Part shown: positions 48,467 through 56,731 of the stretch, piece by piece | Numbering within the stretch: position 1 is the stretch's first letter | Layout: every line of letters starts with the position of its first letter | Source of the DNA: Spirosoma sp. KUDC1026 | GTDB taxonomy: Bacteria; Bacteroidota; Bacteroidia; Cytophagales; Spirosomataceae | Assembly (NCBI RefSeq): GCF_013375035.1 | Contig: NZ_CP056032.1 | Span: forward strand, 5,206,001-5,270,000 | DNA: 64,000 bases | Direction: 5' to 3' | Program-made: the position numbers and the translations under genes | The notes under the pieces: generated by a model | Seen by the model: only the letters and a program-made list of their open reading frames with translations | Databases searched by the model: none | Told to the model about the DNA's origin: nothing

Positions 48467-48723
48467 CGGGTGTAGATAGTAGCCCTGTCGAGCAGGTTAT
48501 GATAGTTGTTTACCTGTTGGCTGAGGCGCTGGTTATCCTCTGCCAGTGTATCGCGTTTGGCTTCCAGTACCCCCACTTCCTTCGCCCGGTTTCGCCACAT
48601 GGTCGTGGCAAAAACCGTATAGACGATAAAAAGAAACCCCGCAAAAAACAGGTATTTCAGGAGCGGAAAGCGGGCTAGGGCGCTCAGAACGCCTTTTTTA
48701 ATTTGTTGCAGTTGGTGTATCAT
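48448..48723 (-). CDS. Small membrane coiled-coil protein
   Basis: 91 residues. One membrane helix (about 21-43, PLLKYLFFAGFLFIVYTVFA) followed by a coiled coil (KEVGVLEAKRDTLAEDNQRL). The size and layout fit the i-spanin type. It overlaps neighbours on both sides (19 and 26 bases), typical for compact lysis modules. Confidence 0.65.
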   Translation of the reverse strand: MIHQLQQIKKGVLSALARFPLLKYLFFAGFLFIVYTVFATTMWRNRAKEVGVLEAKRDTLAEDNQRLSQQVNNYHNLLDRATIYTRCDSLR

Positions 48724-49027
48724 CGGAAATAGGATTGATCGTGGTTTGCGTGACGGTGATCGGCAGCGGGTCTTTCACCTGCGTAATCGATACAGTGTAG
48801 CTAATCAGGTCGCGGATGATGTACGAAGTCATGCCCAGTGCCCCGGCAACGATGAGGAGCAGGATATTGATCTTGCTGTTGGCCAGATAGGTAGCCAATC
48901 CCGTCGCGGTGGTCGTTGTCGCGGAATAGCGTGAAATGCTGTCAAGTCCCCGCTTCACAATGTTCAGTATGGCCACCTGCTTTCTGGTTAGCTCCAACAG
49001 GGGCGGTATCTGCGTTGTCTCTGCCAT
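48698..49027 (-). CDS. Small holin-like membrane protein
   Basis: 109 residues, one clear membrane helix near 48-74 (INILLLIVAGALGMTSYIIR), preceded by a short helical N-terminus (LLELTRKQVAILNIVKRGL) and followed by a Thr/Pro-rich tail. A single-helix holin or regulator of it would fit. It overlaps the next gene by 26 bases. Confidence 0.6.
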   Translation of the reverse strand: MAETTQIPPLLELTRKQVAILNIVKRGLDSISRYSATTTTATGLATYLANSKINILLLIVAGALGMTSYIIRDLISYTVSITQVKDPLPITVTQTTINPISDDTPTATN

Positions 49028-49032
49028 ATCAG

Positions 49033-49413
49033 TTAGTCGTTTGCTGCGTTTTCTACGTGGTTGGGGTCAATCGCATTGAGCAGGTTCGCCAACCATAGCC
49101 CGCCCCAGCTCAGCGCACCAAGCTCCTTGTTTTTGCCCAGCACCTTGCTGATTGTATCCTGCCATAACCCAAACGGATAGCCCACTTTTTTCACCAGAAT
49201 CATGTCGAACAGATCCCGGCAGAGTACGTTACCCGCCCGATCAATCGCCAGCGCGACGGCCAGAAACGACGCGGCTGCGTATTCGCTCGGCGTCTGATTG
49301 TTCCAGCGACGCAAAGCCCGGTACAACGTCGTGGCAACGCCCGGCACAATGAGGATCGCCCCCAGCACGAGGGCGACCAGCATCAACAGAAAATTAGTCC
49401 GTAGCTGTTTCAT
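49033..49413 (-). CDS. Small membrane protein, late region
   Basis: 126 residues. One strong membrane helix at about 8-30 (LLMLVALVLGAILIVPGVAT) and a second hydrophobic stretch near 45-62. It lies between the adsorption genes and the lysis genes. The function is unknown; holin-like roles are possible. Confidence 0.6.
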   Translation of the reverse strand: MKQLRTNFLLMLVALVLGAILIVPGVATTLYRALRRWNNQTPSEYAAASFLAVALAIDRAGNVLCRDLFDMILVKKVGYPFGLWQDTISKVLGKNKELGALSWGGLWLANLLNAIDPNHVENAAND

Positions 49414-49825
49414 CTTCAGGCGCTGGTTGTGGTTCGTCGATCGGTTCCGGATCAGACGGGATCTCGACTACAATTGGCGCAAGGGGCGGTTTGATCTCCG
49501 GCATAACACCGTTGTTGGCGCTCACCAACATAACCTGTACGCCCGGCTCCTGCATGACCACCAGGCCGGCCACCATATAGGCTGTCTCCGGAGAAACGTT
49601 CAGCGTTTCGGCTGACTTCTGCACGATGGTTTCGCCGGTCGCCACGTAGCGGTAGTAGGCGATTACGTCGACCCGGCCTGAGTAGGTGCGATACTGCACC
49701 TGCATGTTGGTAATGGCGGTAAAGATGATGTCGACGATCTCGTCGGTGAGCAGCTGCTGGATTTCTTCAGCAGACAGGTATTTCCAGTTGGCGCGCAGTT
49801 TTTCGGCGCTGTCGAGTTGGTACAT
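49394..49825 (-). CDS. Unknown late prophage protein
   Basis: 143 residues, mixed helix and strand (KYLSAEEIQQLLTDEIVDII, then SGRVDVIAYYRYVATGETIV) with a Pro/Glu/Asp-rich tail (SDPEPIDEPQPAPEDETATD). It overlaps the small membrane gene by 20 bases and follows the LamG-like gene by 2 bases. It may be a baseplate or chaperone protein. The family is unknown. Confidence 0.65.
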   Translation of the reverse strand: MYQLDSAEKLRANWKYLSAEEIQQLLTDEIVDIIFTAITNMQVQYRTYSGRVDVIAYYRYVATGETIVQKSAETLNVSPETAYMVAGLVVMQEPGVQVMLVSANNGVMPEIKPPLAPIVVEIPSDPEPIDEPQPAPEDETATD

Positions 49826-49827
49826 AG

Positions 49828-51027
49828 CTATTGAGTAAGGGATTGTAAGTAGGAATTAGATGGCGCGTGTGGGCGATAGACAACTTTGGCGATGTGTGCA
49901 TTAAGTATGCCGCTTCCTGTGTTGCGGCAACCTAGATAGATTAACGTAGGCACCCCAAACAGCCTGGTGCTGGTTATAGGAGTTAATCCCTGTCTGGTTA
50001 CAGCACTGCCAGACTGATTGTAGTACATTGCGTGGTTGATGAAACCATCCGTCGGCACTGTGCCAAATTTCGCGAAGCCAGCTTCCCCGTTGTAGGCGCT
50101 CGTCCCTGTACTCCCATTATTATAAGTTTCTAAGAAGTCACGATCGTCCTGATAGGCAACTATACGTCTGTAGTTTGCTTCTGGGGGCGGAATAGTCGTC
50201 CTAACTAACCAACATCCTTCGTAAGGATTGTACCACGACCCAACCGAGAGAGAGCAAAACTCAGCCGCCCTGGTCACGCTACTGCTCGTGGTGGGGATGT
50301 AGGAGGTGGCGAAGAAGCCCACTTCTGCCTGAGCCCCCCAGATCAAAACCGGCTGAGAGGATACGAATACGTAGCGATTCCCATTCGTTGTACCCGTCGT
50401 GCTGATACGTTGCCAGCTACTGCTCGTGGTAATGGTGGTTGACGAAATGATATTATTCGTTCCTGACGTGACCACCATAATAGCGCATTGCGTATTGACC
50501 GCGTCGGTCTTAACGTAGATGCTGTTGGTAAACGTAGTGCTGGCACTGCTACTGACCTCCTGAAATATCCGGTTCGAATTGACAAAAGAAGCCTGATTAG
50601 CAGGGTTGCCGGAAACGCCTGGTACAAACCGATCTGCCGACATGGTACCGTCAGGTCCAATAGCTACGTTAGCCACAACGGAAGATGGAGGATTCGCATC
50701 ATTGCCTTTCGACCAAACAGCATTATCGAAATCTGCCGATAGTCTTGCCAGATTCGTCCTGGCCTCCTCGATCAGAATTCCCCTTGGCTGCAGCGTAACG
50801 GGATCGTAATCGAACCTAGGCACATCGTTCGCCACTGTCTCAATGTTCCCCGACGCATTCACCCGTGTCGCAATCGAGTTGCGCGTAAACGTCAGGCCAG
50901 CGGGTAGCGTGCCTTTCGTGAAATCCAGCACCAGCGAGGGTGTGAACCCCTGCATCACAGGGGTTACGCTCATCTGTCCGTGTGCTGAGATGCACAGCAA
51001 CAGGAAAAGAATGGTTAGCAGTCTCAT
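49828..51027 (-). CDS. Exported LamG-like adsorption protein
   Basis: 399 residues. A Sec signal peptide (about 1-18) is followed by the motif LVLDFTKGTLPAGLTFTRNS, the opening of phage head- and tail-associated concanavalin-like proteins (family with YDPVTLQPRGILIEEARTNL). A beta-sandwich follows to the end (ARTNLARLSADFDNAVWSKG, GFFATSYIPTTSSSVTRAAE). Such proteins bind the cell surface or decorate virions. A signal peptide is unusual for a virion protein. It overlaps the tail-fibre gene by 4 bases. Confidence 0.8.
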   Translation of the reverse strand: MRLLTILFLLLCISAHGQMSVTPVMQGFTPSLVLDFTKGTLPAGLTFTRNSIATRVNASGNIETVANDVPRFDYDPVTLQPRGILIEEARTNLARLSADFDNAVWSKGNDANPPSSVVANVAIGPDGTMSADRFVPGVSGNPANQASFVNSNRIFQEVSSSASTTFTNSIYVKTDAVNTQCAIMVVTSGTNNIISSTTITTSSSWQRISTTGTTNGNRYVFVSSQPVLIWGAQAEVGFFATSYIPTTSSSVTRAAEFCSLSVGSWYNPYEGCWLVRTTIPPPEANYRRIVAYQDDRDFLETYNNGSTGTSAYNGEAGFAKFGTVPTDGFINHAMYYNQSGSAVTRQGLTPITSTRLFGVPTLIYLGCRNTGSGILNAHIAKVVYRPHAPSNSYLQSLTQ

Positions 51028-52745
51028 TGTTTCGAGTAAAATCCGGTGAGTGTAAAGCCGCCCTGACTAGGCCGACCGACCAGCGAAAAAGCGTTATAGA
51101 GTCCCGCTGTCGTGTTCCAGTCGACTGCGCTGCCAGCCGGAAACCTGACCGTCGATGGGAACGTAGCCGTGTACCCACCAGCGCCCCCCTGGATCAACTC
51201 CAGATACAGCGAGCGACCTGGCCCAACACCTGTGATCGTCAGTGTCGTGTTACCGACCAGTGTGCCGTACACGAACGTGTTAGGCGCGGCCGACATGTCG
51301 ATGGTGGCCGAGGTCGATACGTTGCCGAGATTGACTGTTACGTTCTGCACGGCGCTGATGGCAGCGTCGCGGGCGGACTGCGCCTGGTTGCGATACGTCA
51401 GGGCGTTACCCTCAGACGTGGCCGCATTGGTGGCACTGGTGCCAGCTTGCGTAGCTGACGCCTGCGCCTGCCCCGCTGAGGTGCTGGCCGACGTGGCCGA
51501 CGTGTTAGCCGCGTTTCTATGCGTCAGGGCATTACCTTCGGACGTAGCTGCTGCATTCTTGGAGACCAGCGCACTGGCTTCCGACTGTCCGGCATTTGTC
51601 GCACTGTTGCCCGCCTGCGTCGCTGAAGCGGCCGACTGACCAGCTGACGCGCTCGCCGACGTGGCCGAGGTAGCGGCATTGGTCGCACTGGAGCTGGCCT
51701 GGTTGCGATACGTCTGCGCGTTCGTCTCGGACGTAGCAGCCGCATTCCGATAGGTCAGGGCGTTCGATTCTGATGTGGATGCACTGTTCGCCGATGCGAG
51801 CGACTGCCCCGCGGATGTGGATGCACTGGTGGCCGAGGTTGCGGCCGCATTCTTGTGACCCGCTGCTGCCTGCTCCGACGACAGGGCATTGCCGGCCGAC
51901 GTAGCGGCTGCCGTTGCCGACGATGCCGCCTGACCGGCTGAGGAGCTGGCACTGTTGGCCTGCGTAGTAGCTGTGTTCTTCGACGTGTTGGCCGACGTGG
52001 CCGAATTGGCTGCACTGGTGGCTGAGGTGTTGGCACTGGTTGACGCATTGCCGGCACTGGTGGCGTAACCCTGCGCCTGGTCACGGGCCTGTTCAGCCCC
52101 AGATTTTGCGAATCCGGCCGCCGTAGCCGAACTGTCCGCCCGGTTCCGGGCTGCCTGTGCGAGCAGCCGATCCGCTGCGACCTGCACGCCGATCGGAGCA
52201 ACCAAACTATCTACACCAGCTACGTTGATGGCGCTCTGTCTGGCGAGTTCGGCGTAGTACTGCACCAGCGCCACCGCCGGCCCCGCGTCGAGCTTAATAT
52301 CCAGCACCTGCGTGCGCATATCGAGCGTCACGTTCAGGCCCGTCACGTCCGGCACGGAGATGATATTGCCCGCCGGAACGATTTCGATGTAACAGATGCC
52401 GGACCGGTACACCCGCCCATTCGCGTAGGCCAGCTTCAAATTCAGTACGTAGCGCGTGGGAGCAAGGTTGGGCAGGTTCGCATACAGGTAATCCGTCGTG
52501 TCCACCCGTTGCAAGGGGAGGCTGGCCACGGGGTTAGGTGAGGCTTCCGAGCTGCGGATTTCGGCGGTCACCGTCGTGCTCTGGCTGGGCGTGATGACCT
52601 GCCCGGCGCTCGATACAATCAGGTTGAGCGTATTGGTATTACCCTGCCGGTATTTCAGGGTAACCGGCCCCGGAGCTGGGCGTAGCTGGGCAAGTGCGGC
52701 TGCCTGAATCAGCAGAAGGAAGAGGAGTAGTTTGGCTGTTTTCAT
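51024..52745 (-). CDS. Exported tail-fibre-like protein with Ala/Ser/Thr repeats
   Basis: 573 residues. A signal peptide (about 1-20) precedes a beta-rich BppU-like domain (GPVTLKYRQGNTNTLNLIVS, about 25-130). Residues about 200-480 are Ala/Ser/Thr-rich low-complexity repeats with recurring SATSASTSAGQ and NALTYRNAA units, like the shafts of lambda Stf-type fibres. The C-terminal part (VNLGNVSTSATIDMSAAPNT) is a beta-rich tip. The repeats are trimeric coiled or beta shafts in known fibres. The exported N-terminus is odd for a fibre. Confidence 0.8.
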   Translation of the reverse strand: MKTAKLLLFLLLIQAAALAQLRPAPGPVTLKYRQGNTNTLNLIVSSAGQVITPSQSTTVTAEIRSSEASPNPVASLPLQRVDTTDYLYANLPNLAPTRYVLNLKLAYANGRVYRSGICYIEIVPAGNIISVPDVTGLNVTLDMRTQVLDIKLDAGPAVALVQYYAELARQSAINVAGVDSLVAPIGVQVAADRLLAQAARNRADSSATAAGFAKSGAEQARDQAQGYATSAGNASTSANTSATSAANSATSANTSKNTATTQANSASSSAGQAASSATAAATSAGNALSSEQAAAGHKNAAATSATSASTSAGQSLASANSASTSESNALTYRNAAATSETNAQTYRNQASSSATNAATSATSASASAGQSAASATQAGNSATNAGQSEASALVSKNAAATSEGNALTHRNAANTSATSASTSAGQAQASATQAGTSATNAATSEGNALTYRNQAQSARDAAISAVQNVTVNLGNVSTSATIDMSAAPNTFVYGTLVGNTTLTITGVGPGRSLYLELIQGGAGGYTATFPSTVRFPAGSAVDWNTTAGLYNAFSLVGRPSQGGFTLTGFYSKQ

Positions 52746-52750
52746 AGTCG

Positions 52751-55700
52751 TTAAATGCCGGTTATGGTAGCCCGGACTTTCGTACCTGTCGGGGCATTGA
52801 TGAACGTATTGGCCCCTATGGTGCCCAGCGCCGACAGAATAATGTTGTTTCCTTTGATGTAGTGGTAGGTGGTCGTTTTTGCCGTTTCGGAAATGGGCGC
52901 ACCGGTTACGATGTCATTGGTTGATGCGTAGGTCGTTGGCGTGGCTACCGTCGTGTTCTCCAGAATCTGCGAGAAAATAGGCGTCCCGGTCGCGGTCCCC
53001 TCGTAGGTTAGGTTTACCACGAACTCTGAGGAAACATTGGTAAGGCCACTCGCGTAAAAGGTTTTCAGACCTCCGCTCATGGCCAGCACCCCGTGGGGTA
53101 GCTGCAGATTGCGCACGTTCAACCTAACCCACCGACCAGTAGTCGCAAGCGAGCTGATGACGACGTTAAGAAACGTCATGTCTTCCGCGTCGGTAGACAG
53201 GGGCATCCAGCGGTAAAACGCCCCCTGTCCGTCGGTAGCCGTCGTTTTGCCCTGCACGAGCACAACGATATTTTGATTCGTCAGGGGTTTCGCCTTTAGA
53301 TCAGCAATAGTACCCACTACGTCAATCTTAGCTGCAATGGACTGCTGCAGATAGTTCTGGTCCGCCACGGTCGGCACCTGAGCGCGGCAGAGGGCGGGAA
53401 GCAGCAGGAGGACAACAATAGCCCCCCGCGCCCGGCGCAGTTTGAGTAAGCCACCAAGGAGCAGGTTAAGCAAGAGTAAGAGATACATAGATAGATCGTT
53501 TTTGCGTATTTCAAATTCAGCCGCGTTACCGTAGCTGCCCGATGCTGACCAGAACAGCCGCCAGTAGCGGGCGGTAATGGCCGTAAAGCTGATGGTGATG
53601 TACTGGGTGTAGTTGCTCTCAGTGACGCCCGAAATCGTACCATTCGGCACCGTTGTCCAGTTGCTACCGTCCGCGCTGTACTGCACCTGAGCGCCGTTGA
53701 TGCGTGTCCGTTCCCCAAAACCACCCGTGCTCTGCCGGGCCAGGATGCGGGCGGTATTGACACTGTACGCGCCCCCTAAATCGCGTCCGACGTACTTGTT
53801 TGCGTCACCGTTGGCCGCGTTGTAGAAGGTGTTGATGTTCTTATCGAACACCACCGCCGGAAAGCTGTTGGGGTCATTGTTGAATGAGCCGCCACCGTCG
53901 CTAATGACCGTACCGGTGGTCGAATAATCGGCGGTCGTGTTGGCGGGCGCGGTTGATGCGACCCCCGCAAAACTGAAATACCGCAAAGCGTTCGTTGAAT
54001 CGCGCCCGATTAGCTGGTTACTGCCCGCTACCCGGCCGGGCAGGGCGCTGAGGTACGCATCAATGGCCGTGTTCAGCGCCGTGCTGTTTACGCCGGGGTT
54101 CGGGTACGTGCCGGAGAGAAAGCCGCCTGCACCGCCGGTGGGTGCGGTTGATAGTGTTACGCTATTCCCGCGTGAAATACTGAGGGTACTGCCCGACAGC
54201 GAAAGCGTCTGATCGCCCGTGTTGGCGGCAGAGAGTGAAACCACGTCCGATTGCTTGGCGTAGAATCCAGGGCCATTGCCACCGAGTGCTTCGGCGTTAT
54301 CCACGATGCCATTACCCGCCGGGTCGTAGGTGTTTTTCTGCATGACGTTCGTACTGAGCCGGGCGTCAGAGAGCGTGCCGCTGGTAAGCTGGGAAGCATC
54401 CGTCGTAGCCGAACCGCCACCCGTACCAGACCCCAGCAGATACCACGGGCCCGGCGTTCCAGCGTTCACCTCACGGGTGTAGACCTGCCCGTTGCCGCCG
54501 AACTTGTAGGCTAAATCCCACCAGTAGCCGCCCGCGTCGGTTCCCGCACTGTTCTGGTGGTGATTGCGGAGCATATACCAGTTATCCGCTACACTGCCCG
54601 AGGGCATGGATGTACTGTTGACCGTGTACCAGCCAGACGGCCAGTCGTTGTTGGGGGTCGTGATGTATTTGGCACCAGAGCCCTGCCGGTCGGGTTGAAA
54701 CATTTTGGCAACGGTGAGGTCTAATCCGTCCAAAATGGTGCCGTCAGGTTTGTAGTTGCCGCGTCGGATGATGTTGCCCGCGTTGTTGAAGATGTCAACG
54801 ACGTTGTTGTTGGCGAACCGGTTGCCCGAGCCCCCGTTGAACTGGTCGTTGTAGATGCCGCCGGGAAAGCTGGGAGCCATAATACTTTCCACGTTTGCGC
54901 CGATCAGGTTGCCGGACCCGCCGTCACCCAGATAAACGGCCCGAACGCCGGACGTAGCAGTTCCGGAGTAGGTCAGCGTCATGCCCCGCAAATCAATATT
55001 AGTGCCCCCCTGCACGTAGACCGCTGAGTTAGCACCCGCGCCCGTTACGTTTTGAACGGCAGAGGTAATACTGAGTACGCCCGATACCTTAACGTTGTTG
55101 GGCTTTTGTAGTTTTACCGCGCGGTAGGTGGCGTAAATGGATAGTCCGTTACCCCAGGTAAAGCCGTCCAGTAGCCCGTCCTCGTTAAAAACTGCTTCGA
55201 CCGTGGGGTTCAGCGTCGTAATGGAGCCGCCCGATAAGGTCAGGTTCCTGGCCACCAGATTGCCGTAGACGTGCAGGCCGTTGCCGTCGTTCGGCCCCTG
55301 CCGGATGGTATTGTTGAGAAACTGCGTGTTCTCTGAGCCGTAAAAAACCGCAAGGGCCGCGTTTTTAGCCCCGCCACCCGTGTTATTGGCGAACGTGTTG
55401 TTGCTGCCCGCTTCGTCGTCAAACAGCACGTCGTTGGAAAGAAAGCCGGTGTTACTAGCCACTGTGACGTTTTCGCCCATCGACCCCCATACCGAGCCAC
55501 CGTGGTCGGCTAATCGGTTGGTACGGCTGACGGTGTTGCCGATAAAGGTCAGGTTCCTGGCCCACTTGGTAGCCGTGTTCGTGCTGTTGTTCTGCCCGTT
55601 TAGGTAGTTGCCGTCGCCACCCCACCAGCCGGGGCCGTTCACGACATCGTCAACGGTATTGTAGCTGGCAGAACCCCCGTCGACAAACTGCAAAAGCGTG

Positions 55701-56731
55701 GCAAAGCCGCCGTAGACGCCCGCGTCCGTCCCTTTGATCGTGTTGTTGTTGAAAGTGACGTTGTAGCAGATGTTATTGATTGTGGCCTGGGAGTAGGTGA
55801 GCCGGAACGTTTGCGGCCCCAGCACCCCGTAGCAGTTGTTGTAGCTGGCGTTGATGTTGCGCGAGTTCCGGACGTGGATCGAAATCGGGGTGTTCGTATT
55901 GCCCGCTGCCCGAATGAACGTAATGCCCGTGATAGACACGTTTTGGCAGGAGTCGACAAAGAATACTTCACCCAGGTTCGGCCCCACGATGATGGTGTCC
56001 TGCTGGCCTTCTATAACCAGGTTGTTAATGCCCCGAATCAGAACCTGATTGTTGATGTAAAGCTTACCCGTCAGTACCACCTTGCCGCCCCCCTGGTTGA
56101 TCAGGTTCTGCAGCGTAGCGGCTTCGTTTACGGTGCCGGTCAAATCAGCGCTCGTGCGCTTGATCGACCGCCCGTATTCGCCCGGTACGGCGTAGATGTT
56201 CGTTACCCCGGCGGGTACTTTGTCCGCGTTCAGGTTTACGTTCCCACCAACGGCCGTGGTATTGTTTACCGACGTTACAGCGTTCTGCTGACTGCCACCC
56301 GGCGCTCCCTGATCGCCTTTGGGAAGCGTGGCGTTGATGGTCGTTACGTCGCCATTCTGCACCACCGACAGGCTGGCCGGTGTTCCCGAGGGTGCCGTCG
56401 TCACCGTGCCAATCTGAATAATGGGCTGGTAGGTTTTGGGCTTAAAGGCGTCGATTGCCTGTTGACGGGTGTACACATCGGTAAACGTCGGCCGCTGCAG
56501 AATGCTCTGTGACAGGCCCGACAGACCCTGGTTCAGGTTGGTGTTTGTTACGCCCAGGGCGTTGCGGATGGCATCAACTCGTTGGCGGTTGATTTGCAAT
56601 GAGTCCCCCAGGTATTGCACCTGGTTTTGCCGGTAGGGGATGCCCCCCGGCGGTATCTGATACCCACCCGGCGGCTGGGCAAAGCAGAGGGCGGGAAGCA
56701 GCAGGAAAATAAGTAACCTTAACGTTCTCAT
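52751..56731 (-). CDS. Giant exported beta-helix adsorption protein with F5/8C domain
   Basis: 1326 residues from the Met at 56731 (MRTLRLLIFLLLPALCFAQ), a signal peptide. The frame is open 44 codons further upstream, but that part lies in the preceding gene. After a short Pro/Gly linker comes a collagen-like GDQGAPG segment. A right-handed parallel beta-helix follows (about 180-660) with repeated N-x-S/T-x-N turns such as NNTIKGTDAGVYGGF. Fibre-type linkers (ATTDASQLTSGTLSDARL) lead to an F5/8C/discoidin domain (about 960-1080, KYVGRDLGGAYSVNTARILA). The end repeats a second hydrophobic signal-like segment (MYLLLLLNLLLGGLL) before a C-terminal domain. The beta-helix suggests a polysaccharide depolymerase or sugar-binding spike. 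Confidence 0.8.
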   Translation of the reverse strand: MRTLRLLIFLLLPALCFAQPPGGYQIPPGGIPYRQNQVQYLGDSLQINRQRVDAIRNALGVTNTNLNQGLSGLSQSILQRPTFTDVYTRQQAIDAFKPKTYQPIIQIGTVTTAPSGTPASLSVVQNGDVTTINATLPKGDQGAPGGSQQNAVTSVNNTTAVGGNVNLNADKVPAGVTNIYAVPGEYGRSIKRTSADLTGTVNEAATLQNLINQGGGKVVLTGKLYINNQVLIRGINNLVIEGQQDTIIVGPNLGEVFFVDSCQNVSITGITFIRAAGNTNTPISIHVRNSRNINASYNNCYGVLGPQTFRLTYSQATINNICYNVTFNNNTIKGTDAGVYGGFATLLQFVDGGSASYNTVDDVVNGPGWWGGDGNYLNGQNNSTNTATKWARNLTFIGNTVSRTNRLADHGGSVWGSMGENVTVASNTGFLSNDVLFDDEAGSNNTFANNTGGGAKNAALAVFYGSENTQFLNNTIRQGPNDGNGLHVYGNLVARNLTLSGGSITTLNPTVEAVFNEDGLLDGFTWGNGLSIYATYRAVKLQKPNNVKVSGVLSITSAVQNVTGAGANSAVYVQGGTNIDLRGMTLTYSGTATSGVRAVYLGDGGSGNLIGANVESIMAPSFPGGIYNDQFNGGSGNRFANNNVVDIFNNAGNIIRRGNYKPDGTILDGLDLTVAKMFQPDRQGSGAKYITTPNNDWPSGWYTVNSTSMPSGSVADNWYMLRNHHQNSAGTDAGGYWWDLAYKFGGNGQVYTREVNAGTPGPWYLLGSGTGGGSATTDASQLTSGTLSDARLSTNVMQKNTYDPAGNGIVDNAEALGGNGPGFYAKQSDVVSLSAANTGDQTLSLSGSTLSISRGNSVTLSTAPTGGAGGFLSGTYPNPGVNSTALNTAIDAYLSALPGRVAGSNQLIGRDSTNALRYFSFAGVASTAPANTTADYSTTGTVISDGGGSFNNDPNSFPAVVFDKNINTFYNAANGDANKYVGRDLGGAYSVNTARILARQSTGGFGERTRINGAQVQYSADGSNWTTVPNGTISGVTESNYTQYITISFTAITARYWRLFWSASGSYGNAAEFEIRKNDLSMYLLLLLNLLLGGLLKLRRARGAIVVLLLLPALCRAQVPTVADQNYLQQSIAAKIDVVGTIADLKAKPLTNQNIVVLVQGKTTATDGQGAFYRWMPLSTDAEDMTFLNVVISSLATTGRWVRLNVRNLQLPHGVLAMSGGLKTFYASGLTNVSSEFVVNLTYEGTATGTPIFSQILENTTVATPTTYASTNDIVTGAPISETAKTTTYHYIKGNNIILSALGTIGANTFINAPTGTKVRATITGI

